64,000 nt of DNA. Origin: Herminiimonas contaminans (GTDB lineage: Bacteria; Pseudomonadota; Gammaproteobacteria; Burkholderiales; Burkholderiaceae_D). The position numbers were made by a program, and so were the translations under genes. Below are positions 17,690-27,754 of this stretch, piece by piece (within the stretch, counting starts at the first letter, position 1; each line of letters begins with the position of its first letter). Under the pieces are notes generated by a model. The model ran no database searches, was not told the origin of the DNA, and worked only from the letters and a program-made list of their open reading frames with translations. Location: NCBI RefSeq assembly GCF_015645465.1, contig NZ_JADOEL010000001.1, positions 62,001 to 126,000 on the forward strand, in the 5' to 3' direction.

Positions 17690-18730
17690 ATGGATAGCAT
17701 CGATCTCGAAGTACTCAAGGCTGCCGATGCCTGGCTGGATGAAGGTCATGCCTGCGAACTGGTCACCGTGGTGCAGACCTGGGGTTCCAGTCCTCGCCCG
17801 GTCGGCGCCATGATGGTGATACGGCAGGATGGACGCATCATAGGTTCGGTCTCCGGCGGCTGTATCGAAGACGACCTGATCGCACGGGTGCGCGGTGCTG
17901 AAGTAAAACGCAGCGCACCCGAGCTGGTCACCTATGGCATCAGTGCGGAAGAAGCCTACCGTTTCGGCCTGCCCTGCGGTGGCACTATCAAACTGGCCAT
18001 CGAACCACTGGCGGAAAAGAGCAAGATCAAGCAATTGCTGGCACACGTCACGCGCCACGAACTGGTCATGCGTCAGCTCGACCTGCACAGTGGCGCCGTA
18101 CGCCTCGCCCCGGCCACAACTGGCGCGACACTGGATCTCACACTCGGTGTGCTGACCACTATCCACGGTCCGCGCTGGCGTTTGCTGATCATAGGTGCCG
18201 GGCAGCTGTCGCAATTCCTGGCGCAGATCGCGACCGGCCTGGATTACCAGGTGGTGGTGTGTGATCCACGTGAAGAGTATCGCCTGGCATGGCAAGTACC
18301 TGATGTAGAAGTCATCCATGCGATGCCGGACGACCTGGTACTGGAAATGAAAATGGACAGCCGCACTGCGGTGGTCGCACTCACGCATGACCCCAAGCTG
18401 GATGACCTGGCATTGATGGAAGCACTGAAATCGGAAGCATTCTATGTAGGCGCTATTGGTTCTCGCATCAACAATGCGCGCCGTCGTGAACGCTTGAAGG
18501 AATTCGATCTCAGCGATACACAATTGCAGCGTCTGCACGGCCCGATCGGGCTGTATATAGGCAGCAAGACACCGGCAGAAATCGCGATCTCTATCCTCGC
18601 CGAACTGACCGCGATACGGAATGGTGTCGCCCTGCCGGACAAGATGAGCGTGGCAGCAGCGAAAGATGAAATCGAAATGCCGCTGTGGACGGTGGCAGAA
18701 CAGGAGCACGTGCCGCAGCAGGTCAACTGA
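17690..18730 (+). CDS. xdhC: XdhC-family molybdenum enzyme maturation protein
   Basis: A 346-residue XdhC/CoxI protein. The N-terminal XdhC/CoxI domain shows GSSPRPVGAMM and SGGCIEDD; the C-terminal Rossmann domain has LLIIGAGQLSQ and YVGAIGSRINNARRRERL. XdhC proteins bind the molybdenum cofactor, promote its sulfuration and insert it into the hydroxylase. AAGGAATAGCT precedes the ATG. It ends the iorAB-like operon and its 3' end overlaps the convergent EAL gene by 8 bases. Confidence 0.9.
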   Translation: MDSIDLEVLKAADAWLDEGHACELVTVVQTWGSSPRPVGAMMVIRQDGRIIGSVSGGCIEDDLIARVRGAEVKRSAPELVTYGISAEEAYRFGLPCGGTIKLAIEPLAEKSKIKQLLAHVTRHELVMRQLDLHSGAVRLAPATTGATLDLTLGVLTTIHGPRWRLLIIGAGQLSQFLAQIATGLDYQVVVCDPREEYRLAWQVPDVEVIHAMPDDLVLEMKMDSRTAVVALTHDPKLDDLALMEALKSEAFYVGAIGSRINNARRRERLKEFDLSDTQLQRLHGPIGLYIGSKTPAEIAISILAELTAIRNGVALPDKMSVAAAKDEIEMPLWTVAEQEHVPQQVN

Positions 18731-20132
18731 TTAATGCTGCGGTAAGCGGGCCCTGATCTGCGAGACGGGCCGCTGCATTATGGGCCCGCACCACCACTTC
18801 AAACTCGGCATTCGGCACCGGCCGACTCAGCAAATAGCCTTGATAGGAAAGGCAGCCTAGCGCAGCCAGGAACTGTCTTTGTTCCTGTGTTTCTACGCCC
18901 TCTGCTATCACATGCAAACCCATGCCGCGTGCCAGTTCGACGACTGTACGTACGATGGTCACATCATTTGAATCAAACAACATATCACGCACGAAGGATT
19001 GATCGATCTTGAGCTGGTCCAGCGGCAATTTCTTCAGATAACTCAGCGATGAATAACCGGTACCGAAATCATCGAGTGACAGACGTACGCCTTTTTCCTT
19101 GATCGCATGCATTTTGCTGATGATGTCATTCACATCGTTGACCAGCATGCTTTCGGTCAATTCAAGTTCGAGCCGGGTCGGGTCTATACCGGATCTATCC
19201 AGTACCGACACCAGCTGACTGACGAAATCCGGTTGCTTGAACTGCAGTGCACTGACATTGATCGCCAGGCACAGATGGGCGGTTTCCGGATTTGCTGCCC
19301 AGCTACGCAACTGCGCACAAGCCATGCCCAGCACCCAATGTCCTATCGGCAGGATCAAACCAGTTTGCTCGGCCAGTGGAATGAAGTCTGCCGGTGACAC
19401 CATGCCCTTGACCGGATGCTGCCAGCGCAGCAGCGCTTCAGCCCCGACGATGCGGCCATCATTGCCGGTCTGTGGCTGGTAATACAGCATCAACTGGTTC
19501 GCTGTCACGGCCTTGCGCAAATCTGCTTCCATCACATTGCGCTCAGACAGATCGGCTTGCATCACCCACAGCAGGGTCCAGAGCAAACCGGTCACCAGGA
19601 TGTTGTGTATCCAAGTGCCCGCTACCCGGACATCCGGCCCCAGCGCATAAGCGGTCGTCGGCACCCAGGAAGTGCTGGCAAAGAAGACAAAGCCCAGCAA
19701 GGCCATGAATACCATGCCATGCCTGAGCCAGCGCTTGTCACCCTTAAATACCAGCCAGGCAAACAAGGCGACTACGAGGAAGTAATTTTGATTGGAGCGC
19801 GGAGCGTCCGGCGTCGGCACATCGAGAAATGTACAAAACACACAGAGGATGAGATAGACCGCGCAAAACATGGTGATGGAAGCCGCGCGTATATGGCCGC
19901 GCAATGTCAGCGCCGCAGTGGCAGCAGCAACAGCAACCGAAACGACATTCAGCGGCCAGACATCCCAGTTACCCCGCGCGACAAAATACACGCCCCACAC
20001 CACGGAAATGATAGCCAGCACCAGGGAACTCAGCAGCAAGGCACGGCGCATGCGTAGCGACTGCTTGCTGATGAAGTTGGCCGACATATCCATAGATAGC
20101 TTCTCCCTGTCCGGCTCCCAGTTTGAATTCAA
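18723..20132 (-). CDS. membrane EAL-domain c-di-GMP phosphodiesterase
   Basis: A 469-residue protein with about six membrane helices in the first 200 residues and an EAL domain at about 205-450. Catalytic motifs look intact: GAEALLRW, the Asn of AINVSALQ, ELTES, DDFGTGYSS, the Lys and Asp of LKIDQSF, IAEGVET, and QGYLLSRP. It should hydrolyse cyclic di-GMP. No GGDEF domain is present. An internal start (MDMSANF, 14 codons later) is equally possible. It lies next to a two-partner secretion system, so a link between c-di-GMP and adhesin display is plausible but unproven. Confidence 0.9.
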   Translation of the reverse strand: MNSNWEPDREKLSMDMSANFISKQSLRMRRALLLSSLVLAIISVVWGVYFVARGNWDVWPLNVVSVAVAAATAALTLRGHIRAASITMFCAVYLILCVFCTFLDVPTPDAPRSNQNYFLVVALFAWLVFKGDKRWLRHGMVFMALLGFVFFASTSWVPTTAYALGPDVRVAGTWIHNILVTGLLWTLLWVMQADLSERNVMEADLRKAVTANQLMLYYQPQTGNDGRIVGAEALLRWQHPVKGMVSPADFIPLAEQTGLILPIGHWVLGMACAQLRSWAANPETAHLCLAINVSALQFKQPDFVSQLVSVLDRSGIDPTRLELELTESMLVNDVNDIISKMHAIKEKGVRLSLDDFGTGYSSLSYLKKLPLDQLKIDQSFVRDMLFDSNDVTIVRTVVELARGMGLHVIAEGVETQEQRQFLAALGCLSYQGYLLSRPVPNAEFEVVVRAHNAAARLADQGPLTAALIS

Positions 20133-20221
20133 GGCCGATTGGAGAAAAGTCTACGCCGGAGCAATGTTGACAGCAAGAAAAAACGGAAACCGGATGATCA
20201 ACTGCTATGTCAGAACGACGC

Positions 20222-21934
20222 TTAGAAGGTTAGGGCCAGCATGCCCCAGAGGCGACCGGAGCGATCGGTATCACTGCGCGCCGGTTCACTGCCGATTTTA
20301 TGCGCGTACATCACGCGCAGTTCCAGCCGGTTTGGCATCGCGAACGTAACACCGACACCCGCACCCGACAAGCGACGCTGATTGTCGCCCTGGATAAACT
20401 GCTGCGCGTTGGTCTTCACCATGCCACTATCGATAAAGCCACTCAGCATCAATTGACCTGGTAACAGTTGTTGATCCAGGGTGTGGCGGATTTCAGCCGT
20501 TGCCACATAGCCCTGGTCGCCCGATGCTTCGCCACTGGGATAAGCGCGCACTGCGAAGGGCCCGCCCAAGGACATCTTTTCGGCCGAATCGAGATTCTTC
20601 GACGCTTGCTGGCCGTTGACCGAGAGCAGCAACATAGTGCTGTTATTGAGCCATTGATATTGCGCCAGCGTATAGGTGTAGCGCTGGTAAGTACCATTGG
20701 TACGCGCCGACAAATCATCTATCTCGCGCGCCAGCGGCGTCTCGATATCAAGTTGTCCGCTTTCGGCACGCAGGCTGAACGTGGTCGTACCTTCCGATGA
20801 ACCTATGCGATTGCGCACATCACCGCTCAAGCCCAGGCCCGCGACCTGATTGGTTTTGCGCGTGCTGCTGGCAAAGGCACCGACATTATCCTGCAAGGAC
20901 TTTTGATCCAGTCCGGCTTCCAGGTTCAGATTGAAATCGCGTGAACGTCGCAACGGATAGCTGGCAGTCGCTGACCATACACCAGCGCGGCCGTATGCAT
21001 CCAGCGACGCGAAATTGCCGCCCACCTGATAGCGTGATTCGACATAGGCCAGACCCACGCGCAAGCCATCACCACCGACTGCGATGCTATAGCCGAGGCG
21101 TGCATAGTCCTGTCCGTCGGCTGTAGTAAATACGCGTGCGTCCAGGCGATCGGCATTACCAGTAGGATTGTTCCACTGCACGGCACCGCCGAAACGGTTG
21201 CGGCCGGTATTGCGCACACCATAGTTATCGGCTTCCAGTCGTGCATATACACGCGGTGCCGCACCTACCTTGACGGTAAGATCGGTAGTGCCCGGTACAG
21301 CACCCGCTTGCAAATTACCGCCAGCCTGGGACGCCTGCGTGACGTCCTGTATCAGCAGGATCGCACGCTCCAGCTCTGCGTCGCTGACGGTCTCACCCAG
21401 CTGTTGCGGTGTCAGGTAGCGCTGCAGGATGGCGTCGGAAAACCCCGACTGGTTCTCCAGCCTGACCTTGTCGTAATGCCCTTCCAGCACCGCGATTTCG
21501 ACCACGCCGTTCTGTATGTCCTGTGCCGGAATATAGGCACGCGCAACCAGATAACCGTGCTTGCGGTAGTAGCTGGTAATGCGTTCCGCCGCAGACTCCA
21601 GTTCGCTCAGGCTGCGCTCGGGACCAATGACATCCTGCACCAGCGGCAGCAGCAGCGCGCTATCTATGGATAGATTCCCAGTGATGCGAAATGCCTGCAC
21701 CTGGAAGCGTATGCTATCGACCGCAGGCACGGGTGCCTGCGGCTCCGGTGGCAGTTGTATCGTGCCCGTCGCGGGCATGGGCAAGGCCGGAGCTGATTGC
21801 TGCGACTCGCGCAGGGTGCTGCCCGCATTCGGCAAGACCTGCGCTAGCGCAACTGCACTACTGCTTAAACACAAGGCCAGGACCAGACCGGATGGTGCAT
21901 AAGCACGATCAAACGACATACGGGTTTTCTTCAT
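20222..21934 (-). CDS. TpsB outer-membrane transporter of a two-partner secretion system
   Basis: A FhaC/ShlB-family protein of about 570 residues. After a signal peptide (ending AVALAQ), a proline-rich stretch leads to a POTRA domain (IRFQVQAFRITGN to about VVEIAVLEGHYDKV), then a ShlB-type region and a 16-strand barrel that ends in the terminal Phe (LALTF) needed for Bam insertion. It exports the large protein encoded just upstream (start 25809, same strand). Starts at GTG 21952, ATG 21946, 21934 and 21919 are all possible; 21934 gives a normal signal peptide (MKKTR). Confidence 0.9.
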   Translation of the reverse strand: MKKTRMSFDRAYAPSGLVLALCLSSSAVALAQVLPNAGSTLRESQQSAPALPMPATGTIQLPPEPQAPVPAVDSIRFQVQAFRITGNLSIDSALLLPLVQDVIGPERSLSELESAAERITSYYRKHGYLVARAYIPAQDIQNGVVEIAVLEGHYDKVRLENQSGFSDAILQRYLTPQQLGETVSDAELERAILLIQDVTQASQAGGNLQAGAVPGTTDLTVKVGAAPRVYARLEADNYGVRNTGRNRFGGAVQWNNPTGNADRLDARVFTTADGQDYARLGYSIAVGGDGLRVGLAYVESRYQVGGNFASLDAYGRAGVWSATASYPLRRSRDFNLNLEAGLDQKSLQDNVGAFASSTRKTNQVAGLGLSGDVRNRIGSSEGTTTFSLRAESGQLDIETPLAREIDDLSARTNGTYQRYTYTLAQYQWLNNSTMLLLSVNGQQASKNLDSAEKMSLGGPFAVRAYPSGEASGDQGYVATAEIRHTLDQQLLPGQLMLSGFIDSGMVKTNAQQFIQGDNQRRLSGAGVGVTFAMPNRLELRVMYAHKIGSEPARSDTDRSGRLWGMLALTF

Positions 21935-21990
21935 ACAGATAGACATACACACTTAAACATTTTCATCATCGTCTGGATATACAGGGAAGC

Positions 21991-24900
21991 CTACTTACCC
22001 AGCAAATCTGAAACCCGGTTCGGGCGTTGCGCAGCTTCTGCCTCCATTACCCGGCCTTTTTGGATTAAAGCGGCGGCCTCTTGCAATCCACTAGCCACCG
22101 CATTGGCTGTCGAGCCTGCACCAGTCGCCGGTCTGCCTGTAGATGGGCTCGTAGCCTGAGCAGTCATGACATCGCGCAGATTAGGCCGGACTGCATTAGC
22201 TCTGCTGCCCTGCGTAGCTGCGGCGTTCGTCGCTGCAAGCGCTGCACCTGTAGCTGCCCCGGACGCACTGACTGCTCCGTTTGCGATGCTGGCTGCTGCC
22301 GCGGTGATTGCATTCTGAAACTTCTGCTGCCCCGCAGCCATTGCCTGATCAGCAGCTGCGGTTCCCGCATCTAGCATTGCCTTCGTGTCGCCCAGCTTTT
22401 GGGCAATCTCAGCTTGCCGCATTGCCTGCACTTTTGCCATCATGTCCGCTATCATGGTTGACACGGCAGTCCCATCAGTAACGACCGGGCTTGGTGTCGG
22501 AGTTGCGGACGTTGCGCCTGGAGGTGCAACGTCACCCATTTCAGCTATTATTTTTTTCATCACCTCACTCATTTCGGCGATGAAGCTCGTCGCCTGATTG
22601 TACGAATCCCTGCTCTTCTGATTAAGGCCATCCAGTCGCGCCAAATCAGTCTGCGAGGAGGGAACAGCCCCATTAGTCGTGCCATTGGTAGCGACCTTGT
22701 CCACTTCCGGTTTCTGGGTTGCGGCCTGTGCATTCAGGAATTTTGATCTCGCGTCTGCAATGCTCGTCAACAGCTTAGCTACCGCATCCGACATCATCTG
22801 ATCAGCCGCAGCCGTCATGGTTGCGCCTTGCGCCTTGAGCTCGGCGACCGCTTTATCGCGCTCCGCGTTACGCTCGCCGAGGGCATTTTTTCTGGCATCC
22901 AGTTCTGCCTGCTTGGCCGCTTTGGCAGCCTCTGCAGATGAGTTAGGCTGAGTTTTATCCAGCGGCTGGGCTTTGCTCAAATCAGGAGGCACGCCGTCAG
23001 GCATTTTTTTGTTTAAGTCGGCAATCATGGCTGCCAACTGAGCCGGGCTTACTGCACTATTTGCCAACGCGGTTTTCACAAAATCACCCATCAAACTATC
23101 GATCATGCCGTTAATACTCGCGAGGGCCTGAGCATCGCTAATGTCTACCGAGTCCTTGAATTTCGCCAACTGCTCTGCGAGCAATTTCATATTCTCCGCA
23201 AATATCTCAGCCTGGCTTTTTAATATAGTTTCAATGATCTTGGGATCAACGGACTTTATAAAGCTGTCTATGTCTATCGGCTTAATGTTTCCTTTTAAAT
23301 CGGGTGCCAATGCCGCCTGCACTGCGTTGATGTTTTCTGTCAAAGCTTGATTCTCTGTGACAGATGCAACCGTCTTGGGAACAAAATTCCAGGCAAAGAC
23401 CGGAGCCGCAGCTTCCTGCTTCCAGATACTGGCAAAGTCCCAGCCTGCAAAAATCGGACGCGAGCCGCCGCCCTGCATTTCAAGCGTGCTGCGACCTTCA
23501 CCACCTGCACTACCACTACGTCCGGAGGTCTGTGTGTTCCAGTAGCTGGCATCGATAGTGGCAAGTGACGCTCCAGGCGTCAGGATTTCATTACTGCCTA
23601 TCAGTCCACCGATATTGCTGCCGCTACCGGTGACAGCTCCAGTTGCATAGGTATTGCGCACTTGCCCGCCATCCTGGATATTGCCTATGAGGCCACCGAC
23701 ACCCGTGTTGCCGCTAACCGCACCAGTGGCATATGCATTGCGAATTTGTCCTCCATCATTCAACCCAACCAGACCGCCAACACCAAACTGTCCGTTCACA
23801 TTGCCGCTGGCATACGCCTGATCTATCTGCCCATAGTTCCAGCCGACCAGACCACCAACGTTATTGATACCGCTCACTGTGCCGGTGGCGAAGGATTTCG
23901 TGATGCTGCTGCCCTGATAGTTGACGCCCACCAGACCGCCAACAAAGTCACTACCGCCTTCATTACCACTCGCACTTCCGGTGGCGTGTGCATTGTGCAC
24001 TGACGAATTCAGCAAGGAACCAGCGAGCGCGCCGACATATGCAGCGCCGACGAAGTTACCGCCGATGACGCCGATGTTGCTGAGACTGCCGTTTTCTACC
24101 TGGCCAAACAAGCCTACATAGTTCTGCGACAGGCGATTGATGGTCATGTTCGCGACTACATATCCCTGGCCGTCGAAATTACCTTTGAAAGAATTGCCGA
24201 GATTACCGATAGGCATAAAGCCGGCACCGTTATTCCAGTTCGCGGTGCCGGTGGCATCGATATCATTCGTCAGGCGATAGCTGCCTGCCAGCAAGGCGGT
24301 ACTGCTGCCCACGCCCTGCAAACCGTAGACATCTGTAATCCGATACGCATTGCCGCTGCTGCCATCACCCCCGGCGGCACGTAAAAAGCTGCCGTTGTTG
24401 ATGCGGAAGTCCTGTGCACTGAAGGCAGCCAGGTTGCTGCTGTTTTGTATCCAGTTGCCACCATTCAGCGTAAAGGTTTTGACGTTCACCGCTGCCGGTG
24501 CGCTGATGGTGTTCACGGCATTCAGCGTCAAACCACCTTGACCCGCGTTGATCGCGGCATTCAGGTTGATATTGCGCTCTGCTTCCAGTGTCAGGGTATT
24601 CGCCGAGTTCCAGCTCACGGCGTCATTGACGAAAATATCGCCATTACCGGCATGACCATCGTTCACTGTCTTGAAGGTCACATTGGTGCCACCCAACATG
24701 GTGCTGAGGGTGCTGGCCGTGATGTCGCCGCCGCTGTTGGCGATGATGAAGTCGTTCGGGTCTATTAGCCACATGCCGGTCTTGCCATGTGCTGCGGCGG
24801 TCGTGACTTGCACACTGTCTGCTATCTTGACCTTGCCGCCGGAGGTATCGATGAAGCCGCCATTGCCACCGGCGCTGGCAGATGCATCCAATTTACCGTC

Positions 24901-25809
24901 GACCATGGCAGTACCGCCATGTGCCATCAGGCGAATTTCACCATTCTGATTGCTGACCGTGCGCGCCTGGATCACACCGGTATTGTTAACCACACCGGAC
25001 AGCACCGCATCCTGCCCTTTGCTGCTGAGCAGTACCACGCCGCCATCGGCCTGTATCAATTGGTGATTGGCTGCCAGTGCATCTACCGCGCCCTGGTCTA
25101 TGCTGAGTGTCAGCAAACTATGCTCCGCCAGCGTCAAAGTCATTTCAGTGCCAGCTGCCATCGTCACATTGCCGCCATCCGCAATCAGCTTGCCTTCGTT
25201 GATGACTTTCGGTGCCAGCAAGGCGATGTAGCCACCGTTAGCGTTGATCTCACCCTGGTTCACGACACTAGCTCCGGCCACACCGCCCGGTGTAAATACA
25301 TACTTGCCGTTGCCGTTCATGAAATCGTTGTCGCTCAGCTTCATGGTCGTGGCGACCAGGCCACCCACATTCACTTGTGCGCCATTGCCAAACAGGACAC
25401 CGTTCGGATTCAGGATGAACACCTGGCCATTGGCCGACAGATTGCCGAGGATTTGCGATGGGTCTTGCCCCAGCACACGGTTCAGCGCAATCGCATGCGC
25501 ACCCGGCTGGTTGAAACGCACACTTTCGTTGGCACCGATATTGAAGCTATTCCAATTGATCGCCAGGCGATCGCTGTTTTGCTGGATGGTGGTGGTATTG
25601 CCGTTTTGTGCGATGCTGCCGCTGCCAGCGCTGACCTGCCCACCCGCCGGCGCGGCACAGGCCAGAGCTGCGGGCAGCAGGCCGGACAGCAGTGCCGCCA
25701 GTCGTCGTGCGCTACGACGCTTGTTGCGACGGCCGCCGCCAGACAGTTCAGAGACGGCGACCAATGCGCCGTGCGTCCTGCTTCTGATCACGCGATAGAT
25801 GTGGTTCAT
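21991..25809 (-). CDS. TpsA exoprotein, filamentous-haemagglutinin type with GLUG repeats
   Basis: About 1272 residues. I start at MNHIYRVI, which opens the extended signal-peptide region typical of TpsA and autotransporter proteins. The secretion (TPS) domain follows, with WNSFNIG and NPNGVLFGNGAQVNVGGLVA. Further repeats of beta-helix type lead to a block of five or more GLUG motifs (GGLVGxN-like, about residues 590-780). The last about 450 residues are quite different: rich in Ala, Lys, Gln and Met and predicted helical, ending in RVSDLLGK. It is secreted by the TpsB next to it and is probably a surface adhesin or biofilm protein. The helical tail is unusual for the family. Confidence 0.88.
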   Translation of the reverse strand: MNHIYRVIRSRTHGALVAVSELSGGGRRNKRRSARRLAALLSGLLPAALACAAPAGGQVSAGSGSIAQNGNTTTIQQNSDRLAINWNSFNIGANESVRFNQPGAHAIALNRVLGQDPSQILGNLSANGQVFILNPNGVLFGNGAQVNVGGLVATTMKLSDNDFMNGNGKYVFTPGGVAGASVVNQGEINANGGYIALLAPKVINEGKLIADGGNVTMAAGTEMTLTLAEHSLLTLSIDQGAVDALAANHQLIQADGGVVLLSSKGQDAVLSGVVNNTGVIQARTVSNQNGEIRLMAHGGTAMVDGKLDASASAGGNGGFIDTSGGKVKIADSVQVTTAAAHGKTGMWLIDPNDFIIANSGGDITASTLSTMLGGTNVTFKTVNDGHAGNGDIFVNDAVSWNSANTLTLEAERNINLNAAINAGQGGLTLNAVNTISAPAAVNVKTFTLNGGNWIQNSSNLAAFSAQDFRINNGSFLRAAGGDGSSGNAYRITDVYGLQGVGSSTALLAGSYRLTNDIDATGTANWNNGAGFMPIGNLGNSFKGNFDGQGYVVANMTINRLSQNYVGLFGQVENGSLSNIGVIGGNFVGAAYVGALAGSLLNSSVHNAHATGSASGNEGGSDFVGGLVGVNYQGSSITKSFATGTVSGINNVGGLVGWNYGQIDQAYASGNVNGQFGVGGLVGLNDGGQIRNAYATGAVSGNTGVGGLIGNIQDGGQVRNTYATGAVTGSGSNIGGLIGSNEILTPGASLATIDASYWNTQTSGRSGSAGGEGRSTLEMQGGGSRPIFAGWDFASIWKQEAAAPVFAWNFVPKTVASVTENQALTENINAVQAALAPDLKGNIKPIDIDSFIKSVDPKIIETILKSQAEIFAENMKLLAEQLAKFKDSVDISDAQALASINGMIDSLMGDFVKTALANSAVSPAQLAAMIADLNKKMPDGVPPDLSKAQPLDKTQPNSSAEAAKAAKQAELDARKNALGERNAERDKAVAELKAQGATMTAAADQMMSDAVAKLLTSIADARSKFLNAQAATQKPEVDKVATNGTTNGAVPSSQTDLARLDGLNQKSRDSYNQATSFIAEMSEVMKKIIAEMGDVAPPGATSATPTPSPVVTDGTAVSTMIADMMAKVQAMRQAEIAQKLGDTKAMLDAGTAAADQAMAAGQQKFQNAITAAAASIANGAVSASGAATGAALAATNAAATQGSRANAVRPNLRDVMTAQATSPSTGRPATGAGSTANAVASGLQEAAALIQKGRVMEAEAAQRPNRVSDLLGK

Positions 25810-25942
25810 GCCGGCCTCGCTTAATGGTGTAATGGCTGGCATGATAAAAAACTTTCTTTATATCCACATTGGACTAAAGTCTCATGCAATCTAAATAATA
25901 TTGTGACAAGCTCGATCCCGGTCGCTACCCATATCCCACTCC

Positions 25943-27742
25943 ATGAGCCAGCCCTCCGCCATCAATAACAATAGCCTGCAGGCCGATCAGATCTACCGCG
26001 CCCAGATGGCGGTGCTGCGCCATAACTTCCCGTTCTCGTTACTGGGCGCCTTGTTGACGGCTGTTTTAATCGTGCTGGTTTTGCATGATGTCTTCCCCAT
26101 GCGCGATTTATTGCTGTGGCTGGGACTTAATTGCCTGTTGCTGGCTTGCCGTTTCGGCATCGTGCTGCGCTATCGCAGTGCCAGCGCCGACGAGCAGGAC
26201 GTAAGCGCACTGCAACGCTGGGAACGATGGACGTTATGGAGCACGGCAGCGGCAGGCTTGCTGTGGGGCCTGCCCTACGCCTACTGGATGTACTACGCAC
26301 CGTTCGAGCAACAAATGTTTTTGATCGTCGGCTTGCTGACGCTGGGTACCGGCGCAATCTACGCCTACTGCATCCACCTGCGCCTGCTGTACGCATTCGA
26401 GATTCCGTACTTCGCGCCACCCTTCGTGATCCTGGCGCTGTTGCCGGGTAGCGTGCACCATATCCTGGCAGTAGCCGGTGCCTTGTATCTGCTGGTGACA
26501 CTGGCCTTTGCCCATCGCATGTATCGCACCCAACTCGATTCGCTGCGCATGCGTTTTGAAAATACCGACCTGCTGAAAAAACTCGCCATCGAAAAGGAAG
26601 CAGCCGAGCGCAGCAACCTGGCGAAATCACGCTTCCTCGCCGCTGCCAGCCATGACCTGCGCCAACCGGTGCACGCGCTCAGTCTTTACCTTGGCGTCTT
26701 GCGTGAACAGGATTTGAATCCAAAAAGTCGGCAGCTGGTCGATCACATAGGTCGCGCCACGCTGGCGATGGGTGGTCTGTTTGATGGCTTGCTGAATATC
26801 TCGCGGCTGGACGCAGGTGTGATCCGGCCACAACGCCGTCACTTTCGCCTTGCACCCATACTCGAACAACTGCTGCTCGAGTACACCCCGCAAGCCAGCG
26901 CACAGGGCTTGCGACTGCGCCTGCATAGAGGGCCGTGGCCGGTGGTGCAATCTGATCCGGTTTTACTCGACCGCATCCTGCGCAATCTGGTCGACAACGC
27001 GATACGTCATACCCGCAACGGTGGAGTGCTGATAGGATGCCGTCGCCGTGGCAACACGCTGCGCATAGAAGTGTGGGATAGCGGCGTCGGTATTGCAGCA
27101 GCCGAACAGGAAAACATCTTCATGGAGTTTCACCAGGTCGACAATCCGGAACGGGATCGCAGCAAAGGGATGGGCCTGGGCCTGGCGATCGTGCGTCGTA
27201 CCGCTGACCTGCTCAAGCACCCACTGACACTACGCTCACGCCCCGGACGCGGCAGCGTATTCAGCCTGAGCCTGCCGCTGGGTGATGCGCACACTGCAGA
27301 TCCGGTCGCGCATAAAGCGGAAGTACCGAAAGCCGACGGCCAATGGATATTCGTGATTGATGACGATGCAGACAATCTGCAAGGCTTGCGCCTGCTGCTG
27401 GAAACCTGGGACTACAAAGTAGTGACCGGCCATAGTGGCGACGACATCCTGCAAGCGGCAGCGCATTGCCCGCACAAGCCTGATTTGATCCTGAGTGATT
27501 TCCGCCTGCGTGCACATGAAACCGGCATAGAAGTGATAGACCGCCTGCATGAGGAATATGCGGATGACACTATCCCGGCGGTGCTGTTGACGGGTGATAC
27601 CGACCCGCGACGCCTGATCGAAGCCTCGGCACGCGCCTGGCCCTTGCTGCATAAACCGGTGGATGCTGCGCATCTGCGGCGCGTGCTGGCACAAATGCTG
27701 GAACACGGCGCGACTGAAGCCGCCGTTAATACACCGCTCTGA
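25943..27742 (+). CDS. hybrid sensor histidine kinase with receiver domain
   Basis: A 599-residue hybrid kinase. About six membrane helices fill residues 25-200, then a coiled stretch leads to the His box (AAASHDLRQPVHAL), the N box (RNLVDNAIRH), G boxes (DSGVGI, GMGLGLAIVRR) and a C-terminal receiver (IFVIDDDADN; phosphoacceptor Asp in LSDFRL; the Lys of LLHKPV). It is convergent with a LuxR-type regulator that is the likely partner. It starts 133 bases from the divergent TpsA gene, so a role in adhesin control is possible. No Shine-Dalgarno is evident. Confidence 0.9.
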   Translation: MSQPSAINNNSLQADQIYRAQMAVLRHNFPFSLLGALLTAVLIVLVLHDVFPMRDLLLWLGLNCLLLACRFGIVLRYRSASADEQDVSALQRWERWTLWSTAAAGLLWGLPYAYWMYYAPFEQQMFLIVGLLTLGTGAIYAYCIHLRLLYAFEIPYFAPPFVILALLPGSVHHILAVAGALYLLVTLAFAHRMYRTQLDSLRMRFENTDLLKKLAIEKEAAERSNLAKSRFLAAASHDLRQPVHALSLYLGVLREQDLNPKSRQLVDHIGRATLAMGGLFDGLLNISRLDAGVIRPQRRHFRLAPILEQLLLEYTPQASAQGLRLRLHRGPWPVVQSDPVLLDRILRNLVDNAIRHTRNGGVLIGCRRRGNTLRIEVWDSGVGIAAAEQENIFMEFHQVDNPERDRSKGMGLGLAIVRRTADLLKHPLTLRSRPGRGSVFSLSLPLGDAHTADPVAHKAEVPKADGQWIFVIDDDADNLQGLRLLLETWDYKVVTGHSGDDILQAAAHCPHKPDLILSDFRLRAHETGIEVIDRLHEEYADDTIPAVLLTGDTDPRRLIEASARAWPLLHKPVDAAHLRRVLAQMLEHGATEAAVNTPL

Positions 27743-27754
27743 ATCTGCGAATAT

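Noticed and set aside
17648-18709. 353-residue open frame opposite xdhC
   Set aside because: Antisense shadow; the XdhC motifs are intact on the plus strand.
23580-24130. Apparent tandem DNA repeats within the tpsA gene
   Set aside because: They reflect the GLUG protein repeats; the DNA copies are diverged and are not a CRISPR or satellite.
24787-25824. 345-residue open frame opposite the tpsA gene
   Set aside because: Shadow frame over the conserved TPS domain.
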